A stretch of 64,000 nt of DNA from a bacterium HR33 (GTDB lineage Bacteria; Gemmatimonadota; Gemmatimonadetes; Gemmatimonadales; GWC2-71-9), in the NCBI GenBank assembly GCA_002923375.1, contig BEIJ01000001.1, forward strand, positions 62,001 to 126,000, given 5' to 3'. A program made the position numbers and the translations under genes. The notes beneath the pieces were generated by a model that saw nothing but the letters and a program-made list of their open reading frames with translations, made no database searches and was not told where the DNA came from. How positions within the stretch are numbered: the stretch's first letter is position 1; each line of letters starts with the position of its first letter. Of this stretch, positions 35,272 through 43,473 are shown one piece after another.

Positions 35272-36336
35272 ATGGCGCGTTCGCTCTACTGCTTAGCGGC
35301 CGCAGTCGGCCACCTGGCATTGACCGCCGCGGTTTCGGCCGCGCAACAGCCTGCGCTCACCATCGGATCGGCTACCGCTGGACCGGGCCAGACGGCCTCG
35401 GGCTTCATAGAGGTGCCGGAGGGAGTCGACCGGGGCACCCGAATCCCGATCACCATACTGCGGGGAGCCGCCCCCGGCCCGACTTTGGCTCTCATCGCCG
35501 GGACTCACGGATCCGAGGTGGCGCCGATCATCGCGCTCCAAAGGGTTCGCACCATGATCGACCCGAAGGAGCTCAAGGGCACGCTCATCTTGGTACATAT
35601 CGCCAACCTGCCGTCGTTTCTAGGCCGCACCATCTATTACAGCCCCATAGACGGCAAGAACCTGAATCGAGTGTACCCAGGAAAGCGGGATGGGACGGTG
35701 TCGGAACGGATAGCGTACGCCATTACTACCCAGGTCATCGAGCGCGCGGACTATCTGGTGGACATGCACGCCGGCGACGGAAACGAGTCTCTCAGGACCT
35801 ACACCTACTGGAACAAGTTGGGACTCGATCCCCGGGCCGATTCCCTGGGCCGGGATATGGCGCTGGCCTGGGGACACGATCACATAGTCATCGACACCTC
35901 GCGGCCGCGGGATCCGGCAGCCAGCGTGTACACCCAAAACACCGCCCACCTGCGGGGCAAGCCCGCCATCACTACGGAGACCGGATACCTAGGGATACCC
36001 GCAGAGGACATGATCCGCAAGAACGTGGAAGGCGTCTTTCGGCTCCTGCGCTACCTCAAGATGCTGCCCGGAGAGGTCCAGCTCGTGGAGCACCCGATCT
36101 GGATCGACCGCACCGAAGTGCTTAGGAGTTCCCACACCGGAATTTGGTATCCCATGGTAGAACGGGGGCACGCGGTGCAAGAAGGTACGCTGATCGGATA
36201 CGTAACTGACTTCTTCGGGAATAAATTGGAAGAGATCAGAGCCCCCTTTGGCGGAATAGTCATGTACGTGGTGGCGACACCGGCCATGTCCTCCGGAGAA
36301 CCGGTGGCCATGATCGGCCGGCCGCAACTTAAATGA
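35272..36336 (+). CDS. Secreted succinylglutamate desuccinylase/aspartoacylase-family (M14-like) hydrolase
   Basis: A 354-residue zinc hydrolase with a signal peptide (CLAAAVGHLALTAAVSAAQQ). The fold signature is visible as GTHGSEVAPIIAL (zinc His and Glu), DGKNLNRVYPGKRDGTVSERIA (Asn-Arg substrate site) and DMHAGDGNESL (third zinc His). The C-terminal beta-strand domain (RTEVLRSSHTGIWYPMVERG onward) resembles a lipoyl-like barrel found in this family. It probably removes an acyl group from an amino acid or peptide outside the cytoplasm. ATG at 35272 follows GCGAGG and is preferred to a TTG at 35263. Its stop overlaps the CPBP gene start. Confidence 0.88.
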   Translation: MARSLYCLAAAVGHLALTAAVSAAQQPALTIGSATAGPGQTASGFIEVPEGVDRGTRIPITILRGAAPGPTLALIAGTHGSEVAPIIALQRVRTMIDPKELKGTLILVHIANLPSFLGRTIYYSPIDGKNLNRVYPGKRDGTVSERIAYAITTQVIERADYLVDMHAGDGNESLRTYTYWNKLGLDPRADSLGRDMALAWGHDHIVIDTSRPRDPAASVYTQNTAHLRGKPAITTETGYLGIPAEDMIRKNVEGVFRLLRYLKMLPGEVQLVEHPIWIDRTEVLRSSHTGIWYPMVERGHAVQEGTLIGYVTDFFGNKLEEIRAPFGGIVMYVVATPAMSSGEPVAMIGRPQLK

Positions 36337-37292
36337 ACCCGCCGCTCCTTCGTCTCGGTTTGCGCCCGCTGGCGGCAGCAGCGCTGCTGGGCGCGTCGCT
36401 CTGGGAGCCCGCAGCGGCCCAGAGGGACTCCTCGGCGAGCGACACTGCTATCTCACAGGTCGAGCGCGCCCGGCCGGGAGCGGAGTTTCGCATCCCTCTG
36501 GCCAGCCTCTTGGCTCCGGGAGTGGGCCAATACATTTACGGGGCGCCGCTCATGGGTGCGACGCTGACCGGAACGGCGGCCCTGGGCGCCGGCTTGTATC
36601 TCAGTGGAGACCAAGCGGTGCTGGAACAGGACCTTCTGCCGCGACATCTCGAGGGACAGCAGTCCGTGACCGGGGCGCTCCTGGTCGCGCTGGCCGGATA
36701 CTACAGCGCCTACGACGCCTTTAGCCGCGGCCTTCCCGGGCTCCAGGCCGAGGGAAAGTACTCGTTCATTTCGCGGCGAGCCCCGCTGAGCCAGGTGCTG
36801 TCCGCCCCTTTCGACCCGAGCTTCTTGAAACGCTGGACTACCTGGTTGGACTTGGCCTACACCGCCGGAATCGTCACGCTCTTGACCGCCAGCCGTACGG
36901 AGCCGGACAAGCAATACTTGCCGTTCAAGTGGCACGACGGAGCTTTTGTAGCAGCCATAGGTTACATGCCGGGAACCGGGGAGGAAGCGTTCTTCAGGGG
37001 GTGGTTGTACCCGGTACTTTATCAGCGGTTCGGGCAGAAATTCTGGCTGGCGAACTCCGTCCAGGCGGCGATCTTTGGCAGCCTCCACCTGCCTCAGGCC
37101 GGAACCTTTGCCGCAGCCATAGCGGCGTGGGCGTGGTACGAAGGCTGGCTCACTCGGCGCAACGGCTGGAATATCAGGGAGTCTGTCTTTCACCACTTTT
37201 GGTACAACGTGGCGGTGAGCCTCGCGGATTTTCTCACCGAGCAGCGGCCTCAGGTGGCGATTCAGCTACCTCCGATTCCGCTGCCGGAATGA
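36333..37292 (+). CDS. CPBP-family intramembrane glutamic endopeptidase
   Basis: A 319-residue membrane protein of the CPBP (CAAX protease and bacteriocin-processing) family. The catalytic EExxxR is in GTGEEAFFRGWLYP near residue 219. Two later histidine motifs, FGSLHLPQAG and FHHFWYNVAVS, complete the active site. The N-terminus has a signal-like segment ending EPAAAQ followed by hydrophobic stretches. Possible roles are protein maturation or membrane-stress processing. Co-translated with the M14-like hydrolase through a four-base overlap. Confidence 0.85.
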   Translation: MNPPLLRLGLRPLAAAALLGASLWEPAAAQRDSSASDTAISQVERARPGAEFRIPLASLLAPGVGQYIYGAPLMGATLTGTAALGAGLYLSGDQAVLEQDLLPRHLEGQQSVTGALLVALAGYYSAYDAFSRGLPGLQAEGKYSFISRRAPLSQVLSAPFDPSFLKRWTTWLDLAYTAGIVTLLTASRTEPDKQYLPFKWHDGAFVAAIGYMPGTGEEAFFRGWLYPVLYQRFGQKFWLANSVQAAIFGSLHLPQAGTFAAAIAAWAWYEGWLTRRNGWNIRESVFHHFWYNVAVSLADFLTEQRPQVAIQLPPIPLPE

Positions 37293-37301
37293 TCCGCGCG
37301 C

Positions 37302-37760
37302 TCAGTTCACGGGAACCCTGGAGCGCTGCACCTCGATGAGCCCTATTCCTCCTTGAGTTTCCAGAAAAAGCTCGTGGAAGACCCGGACGGTGTAGAATCC
37401 CGGATCGAGTCTTCTCATCCTGGCCCGGTAGGCGTACTTGATTTTGAGATTGGCGCAGAACACATCGCCCGCCATGCGCACCTTGAGCAGCAGAGTGTCG
37501 GCGCGCCGCTCTCCCTCGGCCCTTACCCCGTAGTTCACGCACGGCAGGAGAAAGTCTCCCTCCACGGTCACGGCTCCCTCGCCGCCGGCCACGGTCACCA
37601 CGGGAGGCCCGCGCCAGGCCTCTTCGGTGCCCGGATCCTCGGTAATCTCTCTCAGGATCTCGAGGCTCACCGGCCACGGCTCGGGCCCGGCGATCTCTTC
37701 GGCGCAGGCGGCCAGCGCGGCGGCGCTAGAGGCCAGCACCAGAGCGCGGAACGCGATCAT
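37302..37760 (-). CDS. Small lipoprotein with two conserved cysteines (paralogue of 52291-52722)
   Basis: A 152-residue protein beginning MIAFRALVLASSAAALAAC, a lipoprotein signal with lipobox LAAC. The mature part is beta-rich: PPVVTVAGGEGAVTVEG, FLLPCVNYGVRAEG, DTLLLKVRMAGDVFCANLKIKYAYRA and DPGFYTVRVFHE. The same strand order, two Cys positions and YRVEVLHE-like ending occur in the lipoprotein at 52291-52722, so these are paralogues; the paired Cys may form a disulfide. The function is unknown. It is separated by nine bases from the UPF0182 gene upstream and may be co-transcribed with it. Confidence 0.75.
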   Translation of the reverse strand: MIAFRALVLASSAAALAACAEEIAGPEPWPVSLEILREITEDPGTEEAWRGPPVVTVAGGEGAVTVEGDFLLPCVNYGVRAEGERRADTLLLKVRMAGDVFCANLKIKYAYRARMRRLDPGFYTVRVFHELFLETQGGIGLIEVQRSRVPVN

Positions 37761-37769
37761 AAAACCTCC

Positions 37770-40499
37770 CTACTGTTGTCTGGGCGAGCTGGTGGCGCGC
37801 CGCCTCAGCTGCGCCAGGATCTCCCCTACCCGCTGTATCTCCTCTCCGTAGAGAGCCCAGTTTCCCGCGCGCTGCGCCGCGATCGCCCTGTCGTAGTGTT
37901 CGGCCGCCATGCGTATCAGATCTTCGATGCCGTCCAAGCCCTCCGCCGGCCCGCCAGCAGAGGCTGCGAGCTGAGGAGCGAACCTCGGGGACCCGGTCTC
38001 GAACAGCCGCTCCAGCGCAGCATCGAGCGTTTCCTCCATGACCACCGTGTTCTGATGGCTCACTATAACCCGCTTCAGCTCCGGTATCCTTCCTCCTTCA
38101 GCCCGCAGGTACAGCGCCTGTACGTAGATCAAGGACTCCTCTATGGGTATTACCAGCAGATTTCCCCGGATCACTTGGGATCCCCGCTGGTCCCAAAGAG
38201 AGATCTGGCGCGCTATTTCGGTATCCTGGTTGATGCGGTTTACCACCTGGGTCGGGCCGTACACCAAACTCTGGCGGGGGAAGCGGTAAACCACGAGCTG
38301 ACCGTAGTGCTCGCCGTCGTTGCGGGCCACCATCCAAGCCGCCAGGTTGTCTTTCTGCCGCGGCGTGAAGGGAGCCATCAAGATGTACTCTTCCTGCCGC
38401 TCTCCCGGTAGCCGCATCACGATGTGGCGCAAAAAGGGATCGGCCGTGGAACCGGTACGGCTTACCACCGGGATCTGCCACTGATCTTCGCGGTGGTAGA
38501 ACGAGGCGGGGTCCCTCATGTGGAAGGTGGTATAAAGGATCGTCTGGAGTCGAAAGAGATCGTTGGGATACCGGATATGGGCCCTGAGATCAGGCGCCAT
38601 GGAGTCGAGGGGTAGGAATATCCCCGGAAAGATCTTCCGGTAAGTGCGGATCAGAGGGTCGCGTTCATCGGCCACGAAAGCCCGCACGTCGCCATCGTAG
38701 GCGTCTATCACCACCTTGACGCTGTTCCTCATGTAGTTGGTGCCGTCGGCCACGGGCTGGGAGTACGGGTAGCGGTCGCTGGTGGTGTAGGCGTCGAGGA
38801 TCCATTTCAGGCGTCCCTCGTCCGTGATGACCAGATAGGGATCGGCATCCCACTTCAGGAAAGGCAGCGCTTTGGCGGCCCGCTCGTCGATGCGGCGATG
38901 GTACAAAGCCCGGCTCTCGGCAGTGATGTCCTGCGAGAGCAGGATCTTGAGCGATCCGAACCGCGCGCTCAGGACCAGCCGCCGCAGGAACGAAGAGACC
39001 GGAACGCCGCCCCTGCCGGCGTAGCGGGTGAAGGCGTTCTCGTCTCCCGCGGGGTAGTCGAACTCCGGCTGGAGCGTATTGACGAAAACGTAGTCGTTGG
39101 AAAGCTCCCCGTAGTAAATCTCCGGCCGAGTGATCTTCAGCGACACGGTGGACACCGGGGGGAGGTCCTTGATGAAAAGGACGGGCAAACCTTCTTCGGT
39201 CACCTGGTTAACCGGGCTCAGCGTCAAGCCCATGCCGTGGGTGAAGGTGAGATGCTCGTTGATGAAGGTGCGGGTGGGTAACGCTGCGGAGTTGAGCTCC
39301 CGGGGCGAAAGCAGGACTTGGCGGTACTCGCCGTCGATCCAGTAACGGTCGTCGTCCACCGAAACGAAGTCGTAGTAAGTTCGGATCGCTTGGAGCTGCC
39401 CGAAGGTCTGAAGCAGGGGATCGCGATCCCAAAGCCGCACATTTCGGATAGTGCCCGCATTGGCTCGGATATCTCGAGCGGTGAGGGTGGCTTCTCCCGC
39501 GAGATCTCTGACCACCACCTCGTCCAATCCCCAAGCTGCCCGCGTGGCGGCGATGTGGTACTCCAGCTGGCGAGCCTCCTTGGCGAGCTCGTTGGGAAGC
39601 ACCACCAGCCGCTGTACCGCAGCAGCGATCACCGTCCCGGCCAGCCAGACTCCCACGTATAGCCCGAGCCCGGCACCGGAGTAAAGGAAAAGGCGGCGGC
39701 GCCAGGCGCCCGCGATCGCCAGGGCGCAGGCCACCAGAGCCGCCCCGCCCGCCAGCCGCATGGCGGGAACTTTGACCGCCAGATCGGCGAAACTAGCGCC
39801 CACCAGCGGGCCGGTGGTGGAATAGGTAAGAGACGGAAGACTCACCAAATACACCTTCACCACAGCCGCGGCGAACAGTCCGGCTACGAGCGCCGCCAAG
39901 TGTCTTTCCGCGGACGGCTCCACCGTGACGCGGCTGCGCCACACCACGATGTCACCCCGAAGCAGGTAAAGAGCAGCGACCCCCAGGAGAGCGACCAGCA
40001 GGGCGGCGGTAACGAGGCCCAGCGCCCGGGAGAGAAACGGCAAGACGAAAACGTAGTATCCCACGTCCCGCCCGAATACAGGGTCGTTCGCTCCGAAGGA
40101 CGTCCGGTGCGCGAACTTCAGCACTATCAGCCATGAGTCCGAAGCGGCCACAGCAAAGAGCACGGCTAAGAGGACGGCGGCCGGGAGGGTGAGGCGCCGC
40201 AGGGTGCCGTGGAATTCGATCCTGCGGCGTCCCGCACCCAGGCGCAACAGCATCGGCTCGGGTACCAGCCCCCGCTGCGCCATGCGGAAGTTCGCGAGGA
40301 AGAAAACCAGCGCCGCTATACCGATCGAGAGGGCCAGCCCGAGCTTGGTCCCCATCGCGGTCAGGAAGACCCGCTGGAATCCTAGCGACTCGAACCAGTA
40401 CCAGTCCGCCGCCAGGCGCACCAGAGCTGGGAGGGTCGCAAGGAAAAGCACCAGCCCGCCCAGCGCCAGGATGGAAAATCGCAGTCGCCTAATCGTCAC
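37770..40499 (-). CDS. UPF0182 (COG1615) large membrane protein
   Basis: A 909-residue protein of the UPF0182 family, typical of Actinobacteria, Cyanobacteria and Gemmatimonadota. About seven membrane segments occupy residues ~1-290 (ILALGGLVLFLATLPALV, LALSIGIAALVFFLANF and others). A large extracytoplasmic region follows with family motifs NVRLWDRDPLLQTFGQLQAIRTYYDF, FTHGMGLTLSPVN, PEIYYGELSNDYVFVNT and FLKWDADPYLVI. It ends in a short helical tail. Its role is unknown. The length is near the family norm, so it appears intact. Confidence 0.92.
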   Translation of the reverse strand: MTIRRLRFSILALGGLVLFLATLPALVRLAADWYWFESLGFQRVFLTAMGTKLGLALSIGIAALVFFLANFRMAQRGLVPEPMLLRLGAGRRRIEFHGTLRRLTLPAAVLLAVLFAVAASDSWLIVLKFAHRTSFGANDPVFGRDVGYYVFVLPFLSRALGLVTAALLVALLGVAALYLLRGDIVVWRSRVTVEPSAERHLAALVAGLFAAAVVKVYLVSLPSLTYSTTGPLVGASFADLAVKVPAMRLAGGAALVACALAIAGAWRRRLFLYSGAGLGLYVGVWLAGTVIAAAVQRLVVLPNELAKEARQLEYHIAATRAAWGLDEVVVRDLAGEATLTARDIRANAGTIRNVRLWDRDPLLQTFGQLQAIRTYYDFVSVDDDRYWIDGEYRQVLLSPRELNSAALPTRTFINEHLTFTHGMGLTLSPVNQVTEEGLPVLFIKDLPPVSTVSLKITRPEIYYGELSNDYVFVNTLQPEFDYPAGDENAFTRYAGRGGVPVSSFLRRLVLSARFGSLKILLSQDITAESRALYHRRIDERAAKALPFLKWDADPYLVITDEGRLKWILDAYTTSDRYPYSQPVADGTNYMRNSVKVVIDAYDGDVRAFVADERDPLIRTYRKIFPGIFLPLDSMAPDLRAHIRYPNDLFRLQTILYTTFHMRDPASFYHREDQWQIPVVSRTGSTADPFLRHIVMRLPGERQEEYILMAPFTPRQKDNLAAWMVARNDGEHYGQLVVYRFPRQSLVYGPTQVVNRINQDTEIARQISLWDQRGSQVIRGNLLVIPIEESLIYVQALYLRAEGGRIPELKRVIVSHQNTVVMEETLDAALERLFETGSPRFAPQLAASAGGPAEGLDGIEDLIRMAAEHYDRAIAAQRAGNWALYGEEIQRVGEILAQLRRRATSSPRQQ

Positions 40500-40623
40500 C
40501 GCGGACGGCCTCGCCTGGGCTCACGGTTACAGCATGTCCGCCGCGACTATGTGCTCTCGCGGAGCACTGCCGTAGATGTCTTCTACCCACGCCCGGAACA
40601 TAACCGGCCGGAACGCGCCGCGG

Positions 40624-41193
40624 CTAGGAACGGATTCGGTCCACGTATTTGCCGGTCTCCACGTCCACGCGCACCAGATCTCCCTGCCGGATGAACTGGG
40701 GAACGAGCACTTCCAGGCCGTTTTCCAGGATCGCCTCCTTGAACACGTTGGTGTCTTGAGTCGTGTGAAGCGGCTCCGCGGTTTGCGCCACCCGGAGGTC
40801 CACGGTCCGGGGGTACACCACCCCGACTGGTGTGTCGTCCAGAAACTCCAGCTGAAGCCGCTGGTTCGGCTGTATGAACCTGGCGAACGGGCCGAGGCTT
40901 TCCCGGTTTAGAAACACCTGCTCGAACGTCTCCGGATGCATGAACACACAGCGGTCGCCGTCATCGTACAGATACTCCATCTCCTGCCGCGACAGTTCTA
41001 CTTCCTCGATCCGTTCTTCAGGGCGGAACCGGCGGTCGGTGATGCTGCCGGTCTTCAAACTCTGGAGGCGGGCGTGCATGAACCCCTTCATCTGTCCCGC
41101 ACCGGCATGGAATTTGGCCTCCAGTACGCGGAACAGCTCGCCGGCCAGACGGATCGCCATGCCGGCACGCAAGTCGGTGGCAACCCTTATCAT
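40624..41193 (-). CDS. efp: Elongation factor P, paralogue 1 (no Lys at the loop tip)
   Basis: A 189-residue EF-P with three beta-barrel domains: IRVATDLRAGMAIRLAGELFRVLEAKF, the loop AGAGQMKGFMHARLQ, RSLKTGS-like continuation, then RCVFMHPETFEQVFL and DLVRVDVETGKYVDRI. Aligning backwards from the ARL strand puts Gln at the E. coli Lys34 position, with a Lys two residues later. ATG at 41193 has GAGGAG five bases upstream. A second EF-P gene lies at 62476. Confidence 0.9.
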   Translation of the reverse strand: MIRVATDLRAGMAIRLAGELFRVLEAKFHAGAGQMKGFMHARLQSLKTGSITDRRFRPEERIEEVELSRQEMEYLYDDGDRCVFMHPETFEQVFLNRESLGPFARFIQPNQRLQLEFLDDTPVGVVYPRTVDLRVAQTAEPLHTTQDTNVFKEAILENGLEVLVPQFIRQGDLVRVDVETGKYVDRIRS

Positions 41194-41342
41194 GGCATCT
41201 CCTCGCTGCTCGGCAAGTTTCAGAAGACCCTTTTTGAACCTAGCACCCGCCTCTCGCAGGCCGCAACGATGGGCGGTATCTTGGCAGTGGGGAACTCTTG
41301 GAGCAGCTCGCAAGCTGGGGTCTTACGGCTAACGGAGGTTTT

Positions 41343-43067
41343 GTGTTTCACATTGCGGGCGTCTTGGTACAAGCCGCGTTCCTGCCGGTCGCTTTGCTAT
41401 TGGCCGCGGTCTCCTCACTGCTCGCGCCGGGGGAACTCCGGGCGTCACAGGACACTCCTCCGGACCTGATCCTCTACAACGGCAAGGTAGTGACCATGGA
41501 CCCCCGCCTCGGCACGGTCGAAGCTTTGGCCATCGCCGGAGAACGGGTGGCGGCTGCCGGCAGCACCGCGGACGTCCTGCGCTTGGCGGGTCCCGAGAGC
41601 CGAACGATCGATCTCCAGGGCAGAACTGTGATTCCTGGATTGGGAGACAACCACTATCACGGGATCGGCGGAGGACGGGGCGTCGATCTCTCCCGGGTGC
41701 GTTCCCTGGACGAGCTCTTAGCCAAGATCGCGGAGCGAGCTGCGGTCACTCCGGCCGGAGAGTTGATCGTGACCAACAGCGATTGGCACGAGGGCCAGCT
41801 CAGAGAGCAGCGGCTCCCCTTGCGGGACGACCTCGACCGCGCGGCGCCGAACCATCCGGTGGTCGTGGTGCGCGGAGGACACGAATACGTGTTGAACAGC
41901 GCCGCCCTAAGGATGTGGCAGATAACGGAAAAGACCCCCGAACCTCCGGGAGGTAAGATCGGGCGCTACCCCGACGGCAGACTCAACGGGGAACTGGTGG
42001 ATCGCGCCCGCGGCTTGGTGGAGCTCCCTCCACGCGAAAGCCGCACCTTGGAGGAGACCATAGCGGACCTTCGAGAGGAATACCGGAAGCTGAACCTGGT
42101 GGGAATCACCAGCATTCGATATCCCGGCGCGGCTCCCGAGCTTTATGCGGCTCTGAAAGAGATGCGCAAGCGCAACCTCTTGACGGTGCGGGTCACTGTC
42201 TTGTTCCGGCTTCCCGCATCGGTGACGCCCCCGGCGCTGGACAGCGTGCTTTCCCGGTGGGCCGTGGCTCCCGGCGAAGGAGACGAGTGGCTCAAGGTTG
42301 GCGGGATAAAACTAGGGGTTGATGGGGGGTTCGAGGGAGGCTGGATGAGGCGACCCTATAACGAGCCCTGGGGAAACGGAGGCAATTACTACGGACTGAG
42401 CACGGTGGACCCTGATCGCTACCGGGAGATTGTGCGCTCGCTGAACCTGCGCGGCTGGAGGGTAGCCACCCATGCGGTGGGAGACGCGGCGATAGATCTG
42501 GTGCTCGACGCCTACGAGTCCGCAGACGCGGTCAGCTCAATCCGAGAACGAAGGTGGTCCATCGAGCACGCGTTCGTGGTCGCGCCGGACCAACTGGACC
42601 GGATGAAGCGTTTGGGCGTGCTGCTATCGGTGCAGAACCACTTGTACGTGGCGGCGCCGAGCTTGGTCCGCTACTGGGGAGCGGAGCGCGCTGGCCGGGT
42701 CACACCCGTAAGAACGTATCTGGATGCGGGCCTGCACGTCTCCAGCGGTACCGATTCGCCGGTCATCCCCTACAACCCGTGGTGGACTATGTACCACTTC
42801 GTGACCCGCCGAACCATCAGCGCGGGAGTGATGGGTTTCGAGGAACGGGTCGGTCGCATGGAAGCCTTGAAGCTTGCCACGGTGGAGAACGCGTACTTGG
42901 CCGCGGCAGAGAAAGAGCGGGGCACGCTGGCTCCCGGCATGCTCGCCGATCTGGCGGTCCTGTCCCGGGACTTCCTGACCTGCGACGACTCGGAGATAGA
43001 GAGCATAGGTTCAGTTTTGACTATCGTTGGCGGAAAGATCGTTGCCTCGAGCAATCAAGTTCGTTAG
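41343..43067 (+). CDS. YtcJ-like metal-dependent amidohydrolase
   Basis: A 574-residue amidohydrolase of the YtcJ/NfdA group. An N-terminal hydrophobic segment (VLVQAAFLPVALLLAAVSSLLAPG) suggests export. Motifs are DLILYNGKVVTMDP, TVIPGLGDNHYHGIG (in place of the usual DSHxH, first metal ligands), WRVATHAVGDAAIDLVL, RWSIEHAFVV and SSGTDSPVIPYNPWW. The closing strand LAPGMLADLAVLSRDF is typical. GTG at 41343 is chosen because GGAGG lies just upstream. The substrate is unknown; relatives act on formamides or modified amino acids. Confidence 0.88.
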   Translation: MFHIAGVLVQAAFLPVALLLAAVSSLLAPGELRASQDTPPDLILYNGKVVTMDPRLGTVEALAIAGERVAAAGSTADVLRLAGPESRTIDLQGRTVIPGLGDNHYHGIGGGRGVDLSRVRSLDELLAKIAERAAVTPAGELIVTNSDWHEGQLREQRLPLRDDLDRAAPNHPVVVVRGGHEYVLNSAALRMWQITEKTPEPPGGKIGRYPDGRLNGELVDRARGLVELPPRESRTLEETIADLREEYRKLNLVGITSIRYPGAAPELYAALKEMRKRNLLTVRVTVLFRLPASVTPPALDSVLSRWAVAPGEGDEWLKVGGIKLGVDGGFEGGWMRRPYNEPWGNGGNYYGLSTVDPDRYREIVRSLNLRGWRVATHAVGDAAIDLVLDAYESADAVSSIRERRWSIEHAFVVAPDQLDRMKRLGVLLSVQNHLYVAAPSLVRYWGAERAGRVTPVRTYLDAGLHVSSGTDSPVIPYNPWWTMYHFVTRRTISAGVMGFEERVGRMEALKLATVENAYLAAAEKERGTLAPGMLADLAVLSRDFLTCDDSEIESIGSVLTIVGGKIVASSNQVR

Positions 43068-43197
43068 CGCTGAGTTGGAAGGTCCGTCCGAGAGCGAGTC
43101 CCGGACCTTGGCGGGCCTACGCCAGGCTGTAGATCCGGCGCAGCCGGCGGCCCTGGCGGCACTCCGCGCCGCGGCTACGTTTTTCGACCACCAGTAA
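43042..43197 (+). CDS. Possible small protein (~51 residues), uncertain
   Basis: An open frame overlapping the end of the amidohydrolase gene, readable as ...ELEGPSESESRTLAGLRQAVDPAQ... and ending TFFDHQ. Starts at TTG 43042 or TTG 43075 are possible and neither has a strong SD. Its TAA stop is fused to the perfect SD TAAGGAGGT of the next gene, which is the spacing expected of an operon. That is the only support beyond GC-typical codons. Confidence 0.3.
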   Translation: MPRAIKFVSAELEGPSESESRTLAGLRQAVDPAQPAALAALRAAATFFDHQ

Positions 43198-43212
43198 GGA
43201 GGTAACACGGAA

Positions 43213-43473
43213 TTGGTCGATACCGATTTTCAGGAGAGGCGCCGCAAGCGGCGCACGACGCTGGAGAATGCGGCCACCAGCATAGTCCAGTTGCTGATTC
43301 AACACCCCGGGAAGGCCGGAGAGCTACTGGAGGAGGACCTGGCCAAAGGGGGCGACCCGGAAGCGGTGCTCGGGCTGCTGGATGCCGCCGAGGCGATTCT
43401 TCAAATCCGCGGGGTGGATCGATCATCTCACCTAGCCGCGTTGCGGGTGCGGATTCGGAGGACTCACCGCTGA
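43213..43473 (+). CDS. Hypothetical small helical protein
   Basis: An 86-residue protein starting at TTG with a near-perfect SD (AAGGAGGT, ten bases upstream). Sequence is basic at both ends and helical in the middle (TTLENAATSIVQLLIQHPGKAGELLEEDL, EAVLGLLDAAEAILQI). No family recognised. Its last 42 bases overlap the convergent kinase/lyase fusion gene. Confidence 0.6.
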   Translation: MVDTDFQERRRKRRTTLENAATSIVQLLIQHPGKAGELLEEDLAKGGDPEAVLGLLDAAEAILQIRGVDRSSHLAALRVRIRRTHR

